Shown here: positions 6,867 to 13,386 of the stretch, piece after piece
Layout of the letters: every line of letters starts with the position of its first letter
Numbering within the stretch: position 1 is the first letter of the stretch
DNA from: Acidobacteriota bacterium
Lineage (GTDB): Bacteria; Acidobacteriota; Terriglobia; Terriglobales; Acidobacteriaceae
Length of the DNA: 14,854 bases
Reading direction: 5' to 3'
Assembly (NCBI GenBank): GCA_021805265.1
Contig: JAJZFR010000361.1
Span: 1 to 14,854, forward strand
The notes under the pieces: model-generated
The model's input: the letters and a program-made list of their open reading frames with translations, nothing else
Databases searched by the model: none
Told to the model about the DNA's origin: nothing
Program-made: the position numbers and the translations under genes

Positions 6867-8705
6867 ATGACTGTTTCCGCTGTGCGCCGGGTTTTGTGCC
6901 CGCGAAAAACGCTTCGAATTGTTTTCGTCGCGGTATGCTGCTTCTGGTTTGCTGCAGGCCAGGGCTTTGGCGAAGGGCCAGAGGGGGTGGTTGTGCCGGG
7001 GGTGGTCTCGCTCGCCATGGCATTGCCTGGTGCGGTCGCGACGGGTACTGCGGGGCTGAATACGAATACGCCGGCGTCCCCATGCGAGCTTTCCCCTCAG
7101 GGTTCTCCTTACATTCCGCTGGATTACTGGCTTTATCCCGCTTTGCTGCGGCTCTATTCGCTGGGTTATCTGGATACGGCTTTTCTGGGGCTGCGGCCGT
7201 GGACGCGGCTGAGCGTGGTCCACATGCTGGAGGAGACTTCAGCAAAGCTGGAAGACGCACCGGATACGGCGGCGAACGATGAGGCGCGCAGCCTGTATGA
7301 CGCGCTGTGGCATGAGTTGAATATCGACGCCGAGGGGCCTTGCCGGCAGCATCACGGATATGTTCGGCTGGAGTCTGCGTACTCGAACGAGCGCGGTATC
7401 AGCGGGACGCCCCTGCACGACAGCTTCCACATTGGCCAGTCTGTGGTGAACGATTTTGGTCGTCCCATCGAGAGCGGTTTCAACGACTACTCGGGCGGCA
7501 GCGGGTATGCCGTGGCGGGGCCATTCACTCTGTATGCACGGACGGAGGTTCAGTACGCGCCGTCGGCAACGGGCTATTCCTATGCGCTCTACTCCCTGCT
7601 GTCTGAGGTCGATCAGGTTCCCCCGGTCGGCAATGAGGCTCAGGCGACGATTCCGCTGGGACCGATCGGGACCAAGGCGGATGTGCGCCTGGTGGAGGGC
7701 TACATCTCGGCCCATGTGCTGGGCCACGACCTCTCATTTGGCAAGCAGGACCAGTGGTGGGGGCCTGGCCGCGGCGGTGCGTATGCCTTTTCAAACAATG
7801 CGCAGAATATCTACACCTTCGAGATCAATCGCAGCGAGCCGCTTCATGTTCCTTTGTTGTCACGTCTGACGGGTCCGTTTCGATATGAATTTCTGGTGGG
7901 TTCTCTGAAAGGCCATACGTATTTCAACGAACCGTGGGTGCATGCGGAGAAGATCAGCTTCAAGCCGACGCGCAACCTGGAGGTTGGTTTTCAGCGGACG
8001 GCGATCTGGGGCGGCAAGGGTCATGTTCCGATCACGCTGGGCTCGTTCCTGACGAGCTTCTTCAGTGTCCAGAACGTCTCCTTCGCGGTGAAGACATCTC
8101 GAAGCGATCCGGGTGCTCGATTTGGGGCGTTCGATGTGAGTTATCGGCTTCCGTTTCTGCGGAACTGGCTGACGTTTTATACGGATTCGGAAGCGCATGA
8201 CGATGTTTCGCCAATTTCGGATCCGGTTCGATCAATGTTCCGCCCCGGGTTGTATCTTTCCCACGTTCCAGCGGCACCGAAGCTGGATATTCGAGTCGAG
8301 GGGATATTGGATGATCCCAATACCCCTTACAGCCAGGGCGGCGGCTTCCAGTATTGGGAGTATGAAGTGCGCCAGGGTTATACCAATTCGGGGCAGATCT
8401 TCGGCGACTGGATGGGCCGCGAGGCCAAGGGCGGTCAGGCTTGGACAACCTGGCACTTCAACGCCAAGGAATGGATGACGGTGAACTGGCGCAGACAGAA
8501 GCAGGCAAAGGACTTCATCGCTGGCGGAACGACGCTGGACGACTTTGGCGTGCAGTTAGTGAAGCGCTTCGGGAAGGATCTCGAACTGAATGCGAACTTC
8601 ACCTATGAAGGCTACAAAGCGCCGATTTACCTGCCCGGCCAGCAGAACGTGACCGTGACCACGATCCAGTTGACGTGGTTTCCGACGCGGAAGGTCAGCT
8701 TCTGA
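6867..8705 (+). CDS. Wzi-like outer-membrane beta-barrel protein (capsule assembly Wzi family)
   Basis: The protein has 612 residues. An N-terminal signal peptide (basic 7-17, hydrophobic 18-32) is followed by a low-complexity segment. A short conserved-looking helical region (SPYIPLDYWLYPALLRLYSLGY, about 80-101, then LGLRPWTRLSVVHMLEE) leads into a long region of alternating strands with aromatic girdles. QDQWWGPGRGGAYAFSNNAQN in the middle resembles the Wzi family core. The chain ends in Phe (RKVSF), as expected for an outer-membrane barrel recognised by the BAM machinery. Wzi of Escherichia coli is a lectin-like barrel that anchors capsule. This homologue likely interacts with surface polysaccharide, but no capsule genes are adjacent. 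The start at ATG 6867 fits both the signal peptide and the promoter. Its 3' end faces the oxidoreductase gene across 30 bases with no terminator hairpin that I can see. Confidence 0.8.
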   Translation: MTVSAVRRVLCPRKTLRIVFVAVCCFWFAAGQGFGEGPEGVVVPGVVSLAMALPGAVATGTAGLNTNTPASPCELSPQGSPYIPLDYWLYPALLRLYSLGYLDTAFLGLRPWTRLSVVHMLEETSAKLEDAPDTAANDEARSLYDALWHELNIDAEGPCRQHHGYVRLESAYSNERGISGTPLHDSFHIGQSVVNDFGRPIESGFNDYSGGSGYAVAGPFTLYARTEVQYAPSATGYSYALYSLLSEVDQVPPVGNEAQATIPLGPIGTKADVRLVEGYISAHVLGHDLSFGKQDQWWGPGRGGAYAFSNNAQNIYTFEINRSEPLHVPLLSRLTGPFRYEFLVGSLKGHTYFNEPWVHAEKISFKPTRNLEVGFQRTAIWGGKGHVPITLGSFLTSFFSVQNVSFAVKTSRSDPGARFGAFDVSYRLPFLRNWLTFYTDSEAHDDVSPISDPVRSMFRPGLYLSHVPAAPKLDIRVEGILDDPNTPYSQGGGFQYWEYEVRQGYTNSGQIFGDWMGREAKGGQAWTTWHFNAKEWMTVNWRRQKQAKDFIAGGTTLDDFGVQLVKRFGKDLELNANFTYEGYKAPIYLPGQQNVTVTTIQLTWFPTRKVSF

Positions 8706-8735
8706 CGCTGACCCTCGGGGCGAGACGAAACGGGA

Positions 8736-9860
8736 TCAAAGCATGGTGATGCCGGCGGAGTTATAAAGCCTGGCGATCAACTCCATGTCGCGCAGGCCCT
8801 CTTCGCCGGGAGTTTTTGGCGTGAGATTGCGGCGGATGCAGGCGGAGAAGTGGTCTGCCTGGCGGGTGAACTGGATCGGGTCTTTTTCGAGATTCGGCTC
8901 GTCGAGCGAGACCCACTTTCCATCCCGTCCAAGGTACTCGGCGCGCAGGCGAAGGCCGTCGTAGTTGAAGGCCGGGCTGGCTTCGATCCACCCCCTCGAA
9001 CCATAGACGCGGTAATAGCCGCCCATGTTGGCGCCATAGGTGGTGTTGCAACTGGCGACGACGCCGGAGGGGAATTTTGTATTCCAGACGAGGTTTTCCT
9101 CGACCTCTTTGAATCGCGGGTCCGAGGCGTCGCTTGTTGCGTAGGCGCGCAGGTCGGACGGCTCTTCGCCGGTAAGGTAGCGGGTTGCGTTGAGGCAGTA
9201 GATGCCCACGTCCATCATGGGTCCGCCGCCCGCGAGTTTCTTGTTCAGCCTCCACTCGGTCGCTCCGATGTCGAAGCCGAAGGCGCTTTGAATGGACTGG
9301 ACCTTGCCGATTTCGCCGTCGTGAATCAGCTTGACGGCCTTGAGGTTGGTCGGTTCAAAGTGACATCGGTAGGCGATCATCAGCTTGACGTTGGCCTGGT
9401 TGCAGGCGTCGATCATGGATTTGGATTCAGCGACGCTGACGGCCATGGGTTTTTCGCAGAGGACATGTTTACCCGCTTTGGCGGAGCGGATGGTGTACTC
9501 GGCGTGCATGCTGTTGGGCAGCGCGACGTAGACGGCCTCGACGGCTTTGTTGCTGCGCATGGCGTCCATCTCCTCGTAGCTGTAGATCGAGGATTTGGGG
9601 ACGTTGTATTGGGCGGCGATGCGCTCGGCCTTGTCGCGATGGCCGCTGACGAGGGCGGTGACTTTGGACCCCGGGCTGGCCTGAATGCCCCGCATGAAGT
9701 GGTCGGCGATGCGTCCGAGGCCAATGATGGCGTAGCCGACGGGCTGGGGCGAGGCGCTTTCGGCCGATTGCGCGAGCGCGCGAGGACTGAATCTGGCGGC
9801 CATGGAAAGCGCGCTCATGGCAGTGATCTGGCGTCCGAACTGGCGGCGGGTGATGGACAT
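8736..9860 (-). CDS. Tat-exported Gfo/Idh/MocA oxidoreductase, glucose-fructose-oxidoreductase type
   Basis: This 374-residue protein has a twin-arginine signal, TRRQFGR at 4-10, then a hydrophobic stretch and likely cleavage near ALA at 28-30, so it should be folded with cofactor and exported to the periplasm. The Rossmann domain begins at GYAIIGLGRIADHF (42-55). The family motif CEKPMAVS (135-142) carries catalytic Lys-137. In the C-terminal domain GGGPMMDVGIYCLNATRYLTGEEP (211-234) has Asp-217 and Tyr-221. The Tyr in place of the usual His resembles glucose-fructose oxidoreductase of Zymomonas, also a Tat-exported enzyme with tightly bound NADP. PGEEGLRDMELIARLYNSA closes the chain. A sugar is the likely substrate, not established. 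The start is ATG 9860 with GAGGA seven bases upstream. It is a lone gene with its own promoter. Confidence 0.88.
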   Translation of the reverse strand: MSITRRQFGRQITAMSALSMAARFSPRALAQSAESASPQPVGYAIIGLGRIADHFMRGIQASPGSKVTALVSGHRDKAERIAAQYNVPKSSIYSYEEMDAMRSNKAVEAVYVALPNSMHAEYTIRSAKAGKHVLCEKPMAVSVAESKSMIDACNQANVKLMIAYRCHFEPTNLKAVKLIHDGEIGKVQSIQSAFGFDIGATEWRLNKKLAGGGPMMDVGIYCLNATRYLTGEEPSDLRAYATSDASDPRFKEVEENLVWNTKFPSGVVASCNTTYGANMGGYYRVYGSRGWIEASPAFNYDGLRLRAEYLGRDGKWVSLDEPNLEKDPIQFTRQADHFSACIRRNLTPKTPGEEGLRDMELIARLYNSAGITML

Positions 9861-9918
9861 GATGGATTCCTCGCTGTGTTTACAGAATGGTCGCGAGCTA
9901 TGCGAGCCGCGCGCACCG

Positions 9919-9948
9919 AGTATACGAGGCGGTGAAGGGTTTTGACAA
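9919..9948 (-). promoter_or_regulatory. Promoter of the Gfo/Idh/MocA oxidoreductase gene
   Basis: On the minus strand TTGTCA (9948-9943) and TATACT (9924-9919) are separated by 18 bases, each matching five of six consensus positions. Transcription should start near 9912, giving a leader of about 50 bases with a Shine-Dalgarno. The -35 lies in the near-palindrome TTTGACAAA, which also offers TTGACA (9942-9947) on the plus strand toward ruvC, although a good matching plus-strand -10 is not obvious. Confidence 0.65.
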
Positions 9949-10046
9949 AGGTTTGTCCGTGCCGGTTGGATACTGCATCAGGCTGAAGAAAATCGCTTTT
10001 TATGGATTGCCAGATGGCCGTGTGAGGATTCGGCGCGCGGCTGGGC

Positions 10047-10052
10047 TACACT
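10047..10052 (+). promoter_or_regulatory. -10-like hexamer directly before ruvC
   Basis: TACACT ends eight bases before the ruvC ATG, with no Shine-Dalgarno in between and no good -35 at the expected distance. By analogy with the Wzi-like and argJ genes this suggests a leaderless ruvC message. The evidence is weaker than for those two. Confidence 0.35.
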
Positions 10053-10060
10053 CGGACGAT

Positions 10061-10570
10061 ATGCGGGTGATGGGGATCGATTGCGGGACGGAGTTGACCG
10101 GCTACGGGGTGGTCGAGACGGATTCCACTGCGCGGACGCCGATGCTGGTCTGTCGCGGGTACGGAGCGGTGCGGCTGTCCAAACAGAAGACCATGGCGGA
10201 GCGGCTGTTGCAGGTGTTTGAGGAGTTGACCGGCCAGATGCGCCACCACCAGCCGGATGTGGTGGCGATCGAGGAGGTTTTTTACTCGGTGAATGCGAAG
10301 TCGGCGCTCAAGCTGGGGCAGGTGCGCGGGGTTGCGCTGCTGGCGGCGGCGACGGTGGGGCTGCCGCTGGCCGAATATGCCCCGCTGACCATCAAGTCGT
10401 CGGTGGTGGGCTATGGACTGGCTTCGAAGGAGCAGGTGCAGTTCATGGTGGCGCGGCTGCTTGAGCTGGACAAGCCGCCCGAGCCGGCCGATGCTGCCGA
10501 CGCGCTGGCCGTTGCCATTTGTCATCTTCATACGGCGCAGACGCTGGCCATGCAGGCTCGCCTGAGCTGA
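10061..10570 (+). CDS. ruvC: Holliday junction resolvase RuvC
   Basis: This 169-residue protein is close to the usual RuvC size. RuvC is the endonuclease that resolves four-way junctions together with the RuvAB motor in homologous recombination and repair. The four acidic catalytic residues are all present: Asp-7 in MGIDCGTELTGYGVVE, Glu-71 in AIEEVFYSVNAKSALKLGQVRG, and Asp-144 and Asp-147 in PADAADALAVA. The basic segment IKSSVVGYGLASKEQV (111-126) matches the DNA-binding part of the family. I chose ATG 10061 because the family begins at this MR-(V/I)-x-GID motif. The frame extends upstream to 9887 without homologous character. ruvA and ruvB are not adjacent in this window. The next gene on the same strand starts about 160 bases later behind its own promoter. 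Confidence 0.96.
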   Translation: MRVMGIDCGTELTGYGVVETDSTARTPMLVCRGYGAVRLSKQKTMAERLLQVFEELTGQMRHHQPDVVAIEEVFYSVNAKSALKLGQVRGVALLAAATVGLPLAEYAPLTIKSSVVGYGLASKEQVQFMVARLLELDKPPEPADAADALAVAICHLHTAQTLAMQARLS

Positions 10571-10632
10571 TCTTCCTGCGGCGCGGAGATTGTGCCCGAC
10601 GCGGGAACGTTCCGACGGCGGGCTTCGTCCTT

Positions 10633-10662
10633 TTGACAGGATCTGCGCGGGAGGGAAATACT
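10633..10662 (+). promoter_or_regulatory. Promoter of the FecR-domain gene
   Basis: A consensus -35, TTGACA (10633-10638), and AATACT (10657-10662) are separated by 18 bases. Transcription should start near 10669, leaving a leader of about 35-65 bases that contains a small hairpin (CGCAA-CTT-TTGCG). A perfect 10-base palindrome, GGAACGTTCC (10604-10613), lies 19 bases upstream of the -35 and may be an operator. Confidence 0.6.
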
Positions 10663-10731
10663 TACGGTCCGAGGGCGCAACTTTTGCGTTGGCAGGTGGT
10701 TTCAGTGAACAGACGCGACGTGCGGAGATGG

Positions 10732-12411
10732 ATGATGGAACGAGTTCTGGAACAAACGGGATTGAAGACAGGGCAGCGGGAAGGGAAGTCGTTGACCAGA
10801 TTGCCGCGATTGCCGCGATTGACGCGATTGGCTGTGGCGGCGTTGGCGATAGTCGGGTGGGTGGGGCTGGCCGGCGCGCAGCAGCCCCCGGCTGGCGCAA
10901 TGGCTGGCACGGCTACCGGAGCAGCGGGCGGGAATGCGCGTGCGGTGCGGTTGAGCAGCGTAGACGGTCAGGTGCAGGTGGTCGAGGATGGGCAGGTCAT
11001 CGCCGACCCGGCGTACGAGAACCTGCCGCTTTTTGAGGGCACACAGGTGGTGACGCGCAACGATGGCCGTGCGGAGATCGAGATGGAGGACGGCAGCGTG
11101 GTGCGCCTGACGCCGAACAGCACGGTAACCCTGAGTGTGCTCAGCGGAAGCGGGGCGACGGCCCACACGGAGATTGTGTTGAACGCGGGACAGGCTTACT
11201 TCGAGCTGCAACCGAGCACCCAGGACAGACCCGTGCAGGTGGACTACGGGACGACGGCGGTGACGCCGACCAGCTTCAGCGTGATGCGGGTGAACTATGA
11301 CGCGCAGCCGGGAGTGATGGCGGTATTTTCCGGACAGGTGCATGTGACGCGCGGCACCGCGCTCGATCTCGATGTCCGCGGCGACCAGACATTGAGCCTG
11401 GATGCTCAGGACGCGTCGGTGTACAACCTGGCCGATAACATTCAGGCCGATTCGTGGGACCAGTGGAACTCGGATCGGGACGCGGCGCTGATTTCTGAGC
11501 AGTCCGACAAGACGCCGGCGACAGACCAGAATGCAGGTCAGAGTGGCGGTCAGAGCGCCGGGCAGATGCCTGGGATGAGCGATCTGGACGCGAACGGAAG
11601 CTGGTACGACGTGCCGGGGCAGGGATATGTCTGGTCCCCCTATGACGCGCAGGGAGCAGGCGCCGACTGGGACCCCTACGGGTATGGTTACTGGACGAGT
11701 TTTCCGCAGTATGGCTATGCCTGGGTCTCCGGTTACAACTGGGGATACGCGCCTTTCAACTACGGTCGGTGGAACTACTATGGGGGATTCGGCTGGGGAT
11801 GGAATCCGGGGGGCGGGAATTCTCCTTGGTGGGGCCGGGGTGGTGGCTGGCAATCGAATGTGGGTACCGGGCCGAACGGGTACCTTCCGCCACAGCGCCC
11901 GAGGCATGGGGCTGGCGGTGTGGGTACAGCCGGGACGGGTACGAGCGGTGTGGGTTCAGGCGGGACGGCCAGGCCGGTCGGCGGCCCGATGACTCCGCAC
12001 GTTGGGGGAAGCGGAGCTGCGCTGGCGGTGAACCAGCGCCCTCTGCATCCGCCGATTCTGGTGGATCACCGCCCGCAGAGCGGGGTGAATGCGTATCTTG
12101 GCTTCCAGCCGGGGCAGCCGATGGTGGTGGGCGGGCGGATCGTGTCACCGTTGCATACGATTGCGCCCCGTTCGACCTATGTGCGCTCCTATGCCTACCT
12201 GAGCGGGCATAACGCGCAGTCTTTGTCCCAGAGCATGAATGGGTCGCGGCAGGCTTACTCATCGAGCGGGTCGCGGTCAACCTATAGCCGGAGTTCTCCC
12301 TCGGGCGGCCCCAGTCGGCCCAGCGGACATGGTTCGTTTTACAGCGGTGGCCACAGCTCCGGGATGCACATGTCCGGCGGCGGGTCGCATGGCGGCGGTG
12401 GCCATCACTGA
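10732..12411 (+). CDS. Exported FecR-domain protein with Tyr/Trp/Gly-rich body and His/Gly-rich tail
   Basis: The predicted protein has about 559 residues. A long basic n-region (RLPRLPRLTR) leads into a hydrophobic segment (LAVAALAIVGWVGLAGA), probably a signal peptide cleaved before QQPP. A FecR-type beta-rich domain follows over roughly residues 70-230, seen in VRLSSVDGQVQV, PLFEGTQVVTRNDGRAEIEMEDGSVVRL and the VFSGQVHVTRG segment. After a Gln/Ser linker comes an aromatic repeat region (WYDVPGQGYVWSPY, YGYGYWTSF, YAWVSGYNWGYAPFNYGRW) like the DUF6600/YXWGY proteins common in Acidobacteria. The C-terminus is Gly/Ser-rich and ends in HGGGGHH. It is most likely a periplasmic or surface-exposed structural protein. 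FecR itself is an anti-sigma regulator, but no sigma gene is adjacent. Start alternatives are GTG 10705 (AGGTGG five bases upstream) and ATG 10732/10735 (GGAG upstream). I favour the ATG because it shortens the n-region. The 3' end overlaps rsmA by seven bases. Confidence 0.8.
   Translation: MMERVLEQTGLKTGQREGKSLTRLPRLPRLTRLAVAALAIVGWVGLAGAQQPPAGAMAGTATGAAGGNARAVRLSSVDGQVQVVEDGQVIADPAYENLPLFEGTQVVTRNDGRAEIEMEDGSVVRLTPNSTVTLSVLSGSGATAHTEIVLNAGQAYFELQPSTQDRPVQVDYGTTAVTPTSFSVMRVNYDAQPGVMAVFSGQVHVTRGTALDLDVRGDQTLSLDAQDASVYNLADNIQADSWDQWNSDRDAALISEQSDKTPATDQNAGQSGGQSAGQMPGMSDLDANGSWYDVPGQGYVWSPYDAQGAGADWDPYGYGYWTSFPQYGYAWVSGYNWGYAPFNYGRWNYYGGFGWGWNPGGGNSPWWGRGGGWQSNVGTGPNGYLPPQRPRHGAGGVGTAGTGTSGVGSGGTARPVGGPMTPHVGGSGAALAVNQRPLHPPILVDHRPQSGVNAYLGFQPGQPMVVGGRIVSPLHTIAPRSTYVRSYAYLSGHNAQSLSQSMNGSRQAYSSSGSRSTYSRSSPSGGPSRPSGHGSFYSGGHSSGMHMSGGGSHGGGGHH
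10799..10829 (+). repeat. Tandem 9-base repeat in the signal-peptide n-region of the FecR-domain gene
   Basis: GATTGCCGC at 10799 and 10808, GATTGACGC at 10817 and a partial copy at 10826 make about 3.5 units. They encode the Arg-Leu-Pro/Thr blocks just before the hydrophobic segment. Copy-number changes would alter the length of the basic n-region in steps of three residues. Confidence 0.75.
11915..11968 (+). repeat. 30-base-period direct repeat in the Gly-rich part of the FecR-domain gene
   Basis: Two 24-base copies (11915-11938 and 11945-11968) differ at two positions and are separated by six bases. They encode repeated Gly-Val-Gly-(Thr/Ser) stretches in the low-complexity segment. Typical in-frame expansion of a disordered region. 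Confidence 0.7.
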
Positions 12412-13232
12412 GCCAGGCTGGGACTGAATGGCCGCAGGGCGCGCCAAAGCTGTGCGAACTGCTCCAGTGTGAGCGCCTCAGCGCGGGCCTGGGCGGGGAT
12501 CGAGACGGAGCCGGTTGCAGCGGCGATTGTGTCCATCGAGAACCCGGCTGCGCGCAGGTTGTTGGCCAGCGTCTTGCGCTTCTGGGCAAAGACCTGCTTG
12601 AGAAAAGCGAGAAACGGCTCTTCGGGGACGCCGAGAGCGGTGAACCGTGGCGCGAAGCTCCAGCGAAAGACGGTCGAGTGGACCTTGGGCGGCGGCGCGA
12701 AGGCTGCGGGCGGCAGGGTGAAAAGCTCGGTGGCCGGCCCGTACAGCGCACAGGTCGCGGTGAGCAGGCCATAGTCGCGCGAGCCAGGCTGGGCAGTGAC
12801 GCGCTGGGCCACCTCGCGCTGGACCATGAGTACGGCTCGCTCGATCCCGGCGGCGCTTTGGGCCAGGCGAAGCAGGATGGGCGAGGTGATGTAGTAGGGC
12901 AGGTTGCCGATGACGAGCAGGGGCTGGCCGGTCTCAAGCCTGGCCTGTTGCGCTGCTGCGGCGAAGTCGAAGGCCAGCACGTCCTGCTGGAGGATGGTGA
13001 CCTGGGCCGGCGTCCGCTGGAATCGGACTCGGAGGTCGGCGGCGAGCGACGGGTCCAGTTCGACGGCGATCAGGCGCGCGGCGCGGCGGGCGAGCGTGCT
13101 GGTGATTGCGCCCTGCCCTGGGCCGATCTCGAGGACGGTGCGTCCTGAGAGGTCGCCGAGCGCCGAAGCGATGCGTTCAATGGCTGCCGGGTCGCGGAGG
13201 AAGTTCTGTCCGAGAGTGGATTTTGCGGGCAT
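12405..13232 (-). CDS. rsmA: 16S rRNA (adenine1518-N6/adenine1519-N6)-dimethyltransferase RsmA (KsgA)
   Basis: This 275-residue protein matches the KsgA/RsmA/Dim1 family, which uses S-adenosylmethionine to dimethylate two adjacent adenines in the 3' terminal hairpin of 16S rRNA during late small-subunit assembly. The N-terminal LGQNFLRD (7-14) is the family signature. Motif I is EIGPGQGAIT (35-44), the acidic ribose-binding residue is Glu-59 in VELD, Asp-84 lies in QQDVL, and the catalytic motif IV is NLPYYI (110-115). MVQREVAQRV follows, and the C-terminal helical domain has PPKVHSTVFRW and FAQKRKTLANNLR. The start is ATG 13232 with AAGGA about 10 bases upstream. Its stop codon lies inside the last codons of the convergent FecR-domain gene, with a 7-base overlap at 12405-12411 and no room for a shared terminator. 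It is transcribed divergently from glgA. Confidence 0.96.
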   Translation of the reverse strand: MPAKSTLGQNFLRDPAAIERIASALGDLSGRTVLEIGPGQGAITSTLARRAARLIAVELDPSLAADLRVRFQRTPAQVTILQQDVLAFDFAAAAQQARLETGQPLLVIGNLPYYITSPILLRLAQSAAGIERAVLMVQREVAQRVTAQPGSRDYGLLTATCALYGPATELFTLPPAAFAPPPKVHSTVFRWSFAPRFTALGVPEEPFLAFLKQVFAQKRKTLANNLRAAGFSMDTIAAATGSVSIPAQARAEALTLEQFAQLWRALRPFSPSLAQ

Positions 13233-13258
13233 CGATCCTGGGTCCTTCCTTGCTTTGT

Positions 13259-13338
13259 GAAACTCTTGCTCTGGGAAACCCTTGGTCAGCGAAACCTTTG
13301 GTCCGGGAAACGCCTGCTTTGCGAAATATCATTCTGCG
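13259..13338. repeat. Degenerate tandem repeat, 5 x 16 bases, between rsmA and glgA
   Basis: Five units of exactly 16 bases start at 13259, 13275, 13291, 13307 and 13323. The first four begin GAAAC and the fifth GAAAT. The rough consensus is GAAACnCTTGSTCNGS. Neighbouring copies differ at about 3-6 of 16 positions. A partial unit with CTTGCTTTG may precede it (13243-13258). The period is not a multiple of three, so it is not a protein repeat. The last unit overlaps the proposed glgA -35. There are no spacers of differing sequence, so it is not a CRISPR array. Confidence 0.75.
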
Positions 13339-13347
13339 CGGCATAGT
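13319..13347 (+). promoter_or_regulatory. Likely glgA promoter, overlapping the 16-base repeat array
   Basis: TTGCGA (13319-13324) and CATAGT (13342-13347) are separated by 17 bases, each matching four of six consensus positions. Transcription would start near 13354, giving a leader of about 33 bases with an AGGGAG ribosome binding site. TAGACT at 13347-13352 is an alternative -10 with poorer spacing. Confidence 0.45.
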
Positions 13348-13386
13348 AGACTTGGCGGTTGAGTGGTGTCGCAGGGAGTCTTCCAG

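Noticed and set aside
5568..7223. Minus-strand open frame continuing upstream of the ABC ATPase for more than 500 codons
   Set aside because: It is the shadow of argJ. The translation is Arg/His/Pro-rich low complexity without domains, while the plus strand encodes a complete ArgJ.
13243..13338. CRISPR array between rsmA and glgA
   Set aside because: Units are 16 bases, contiguous and degenerate, with no spacers and no cas genes nearby.
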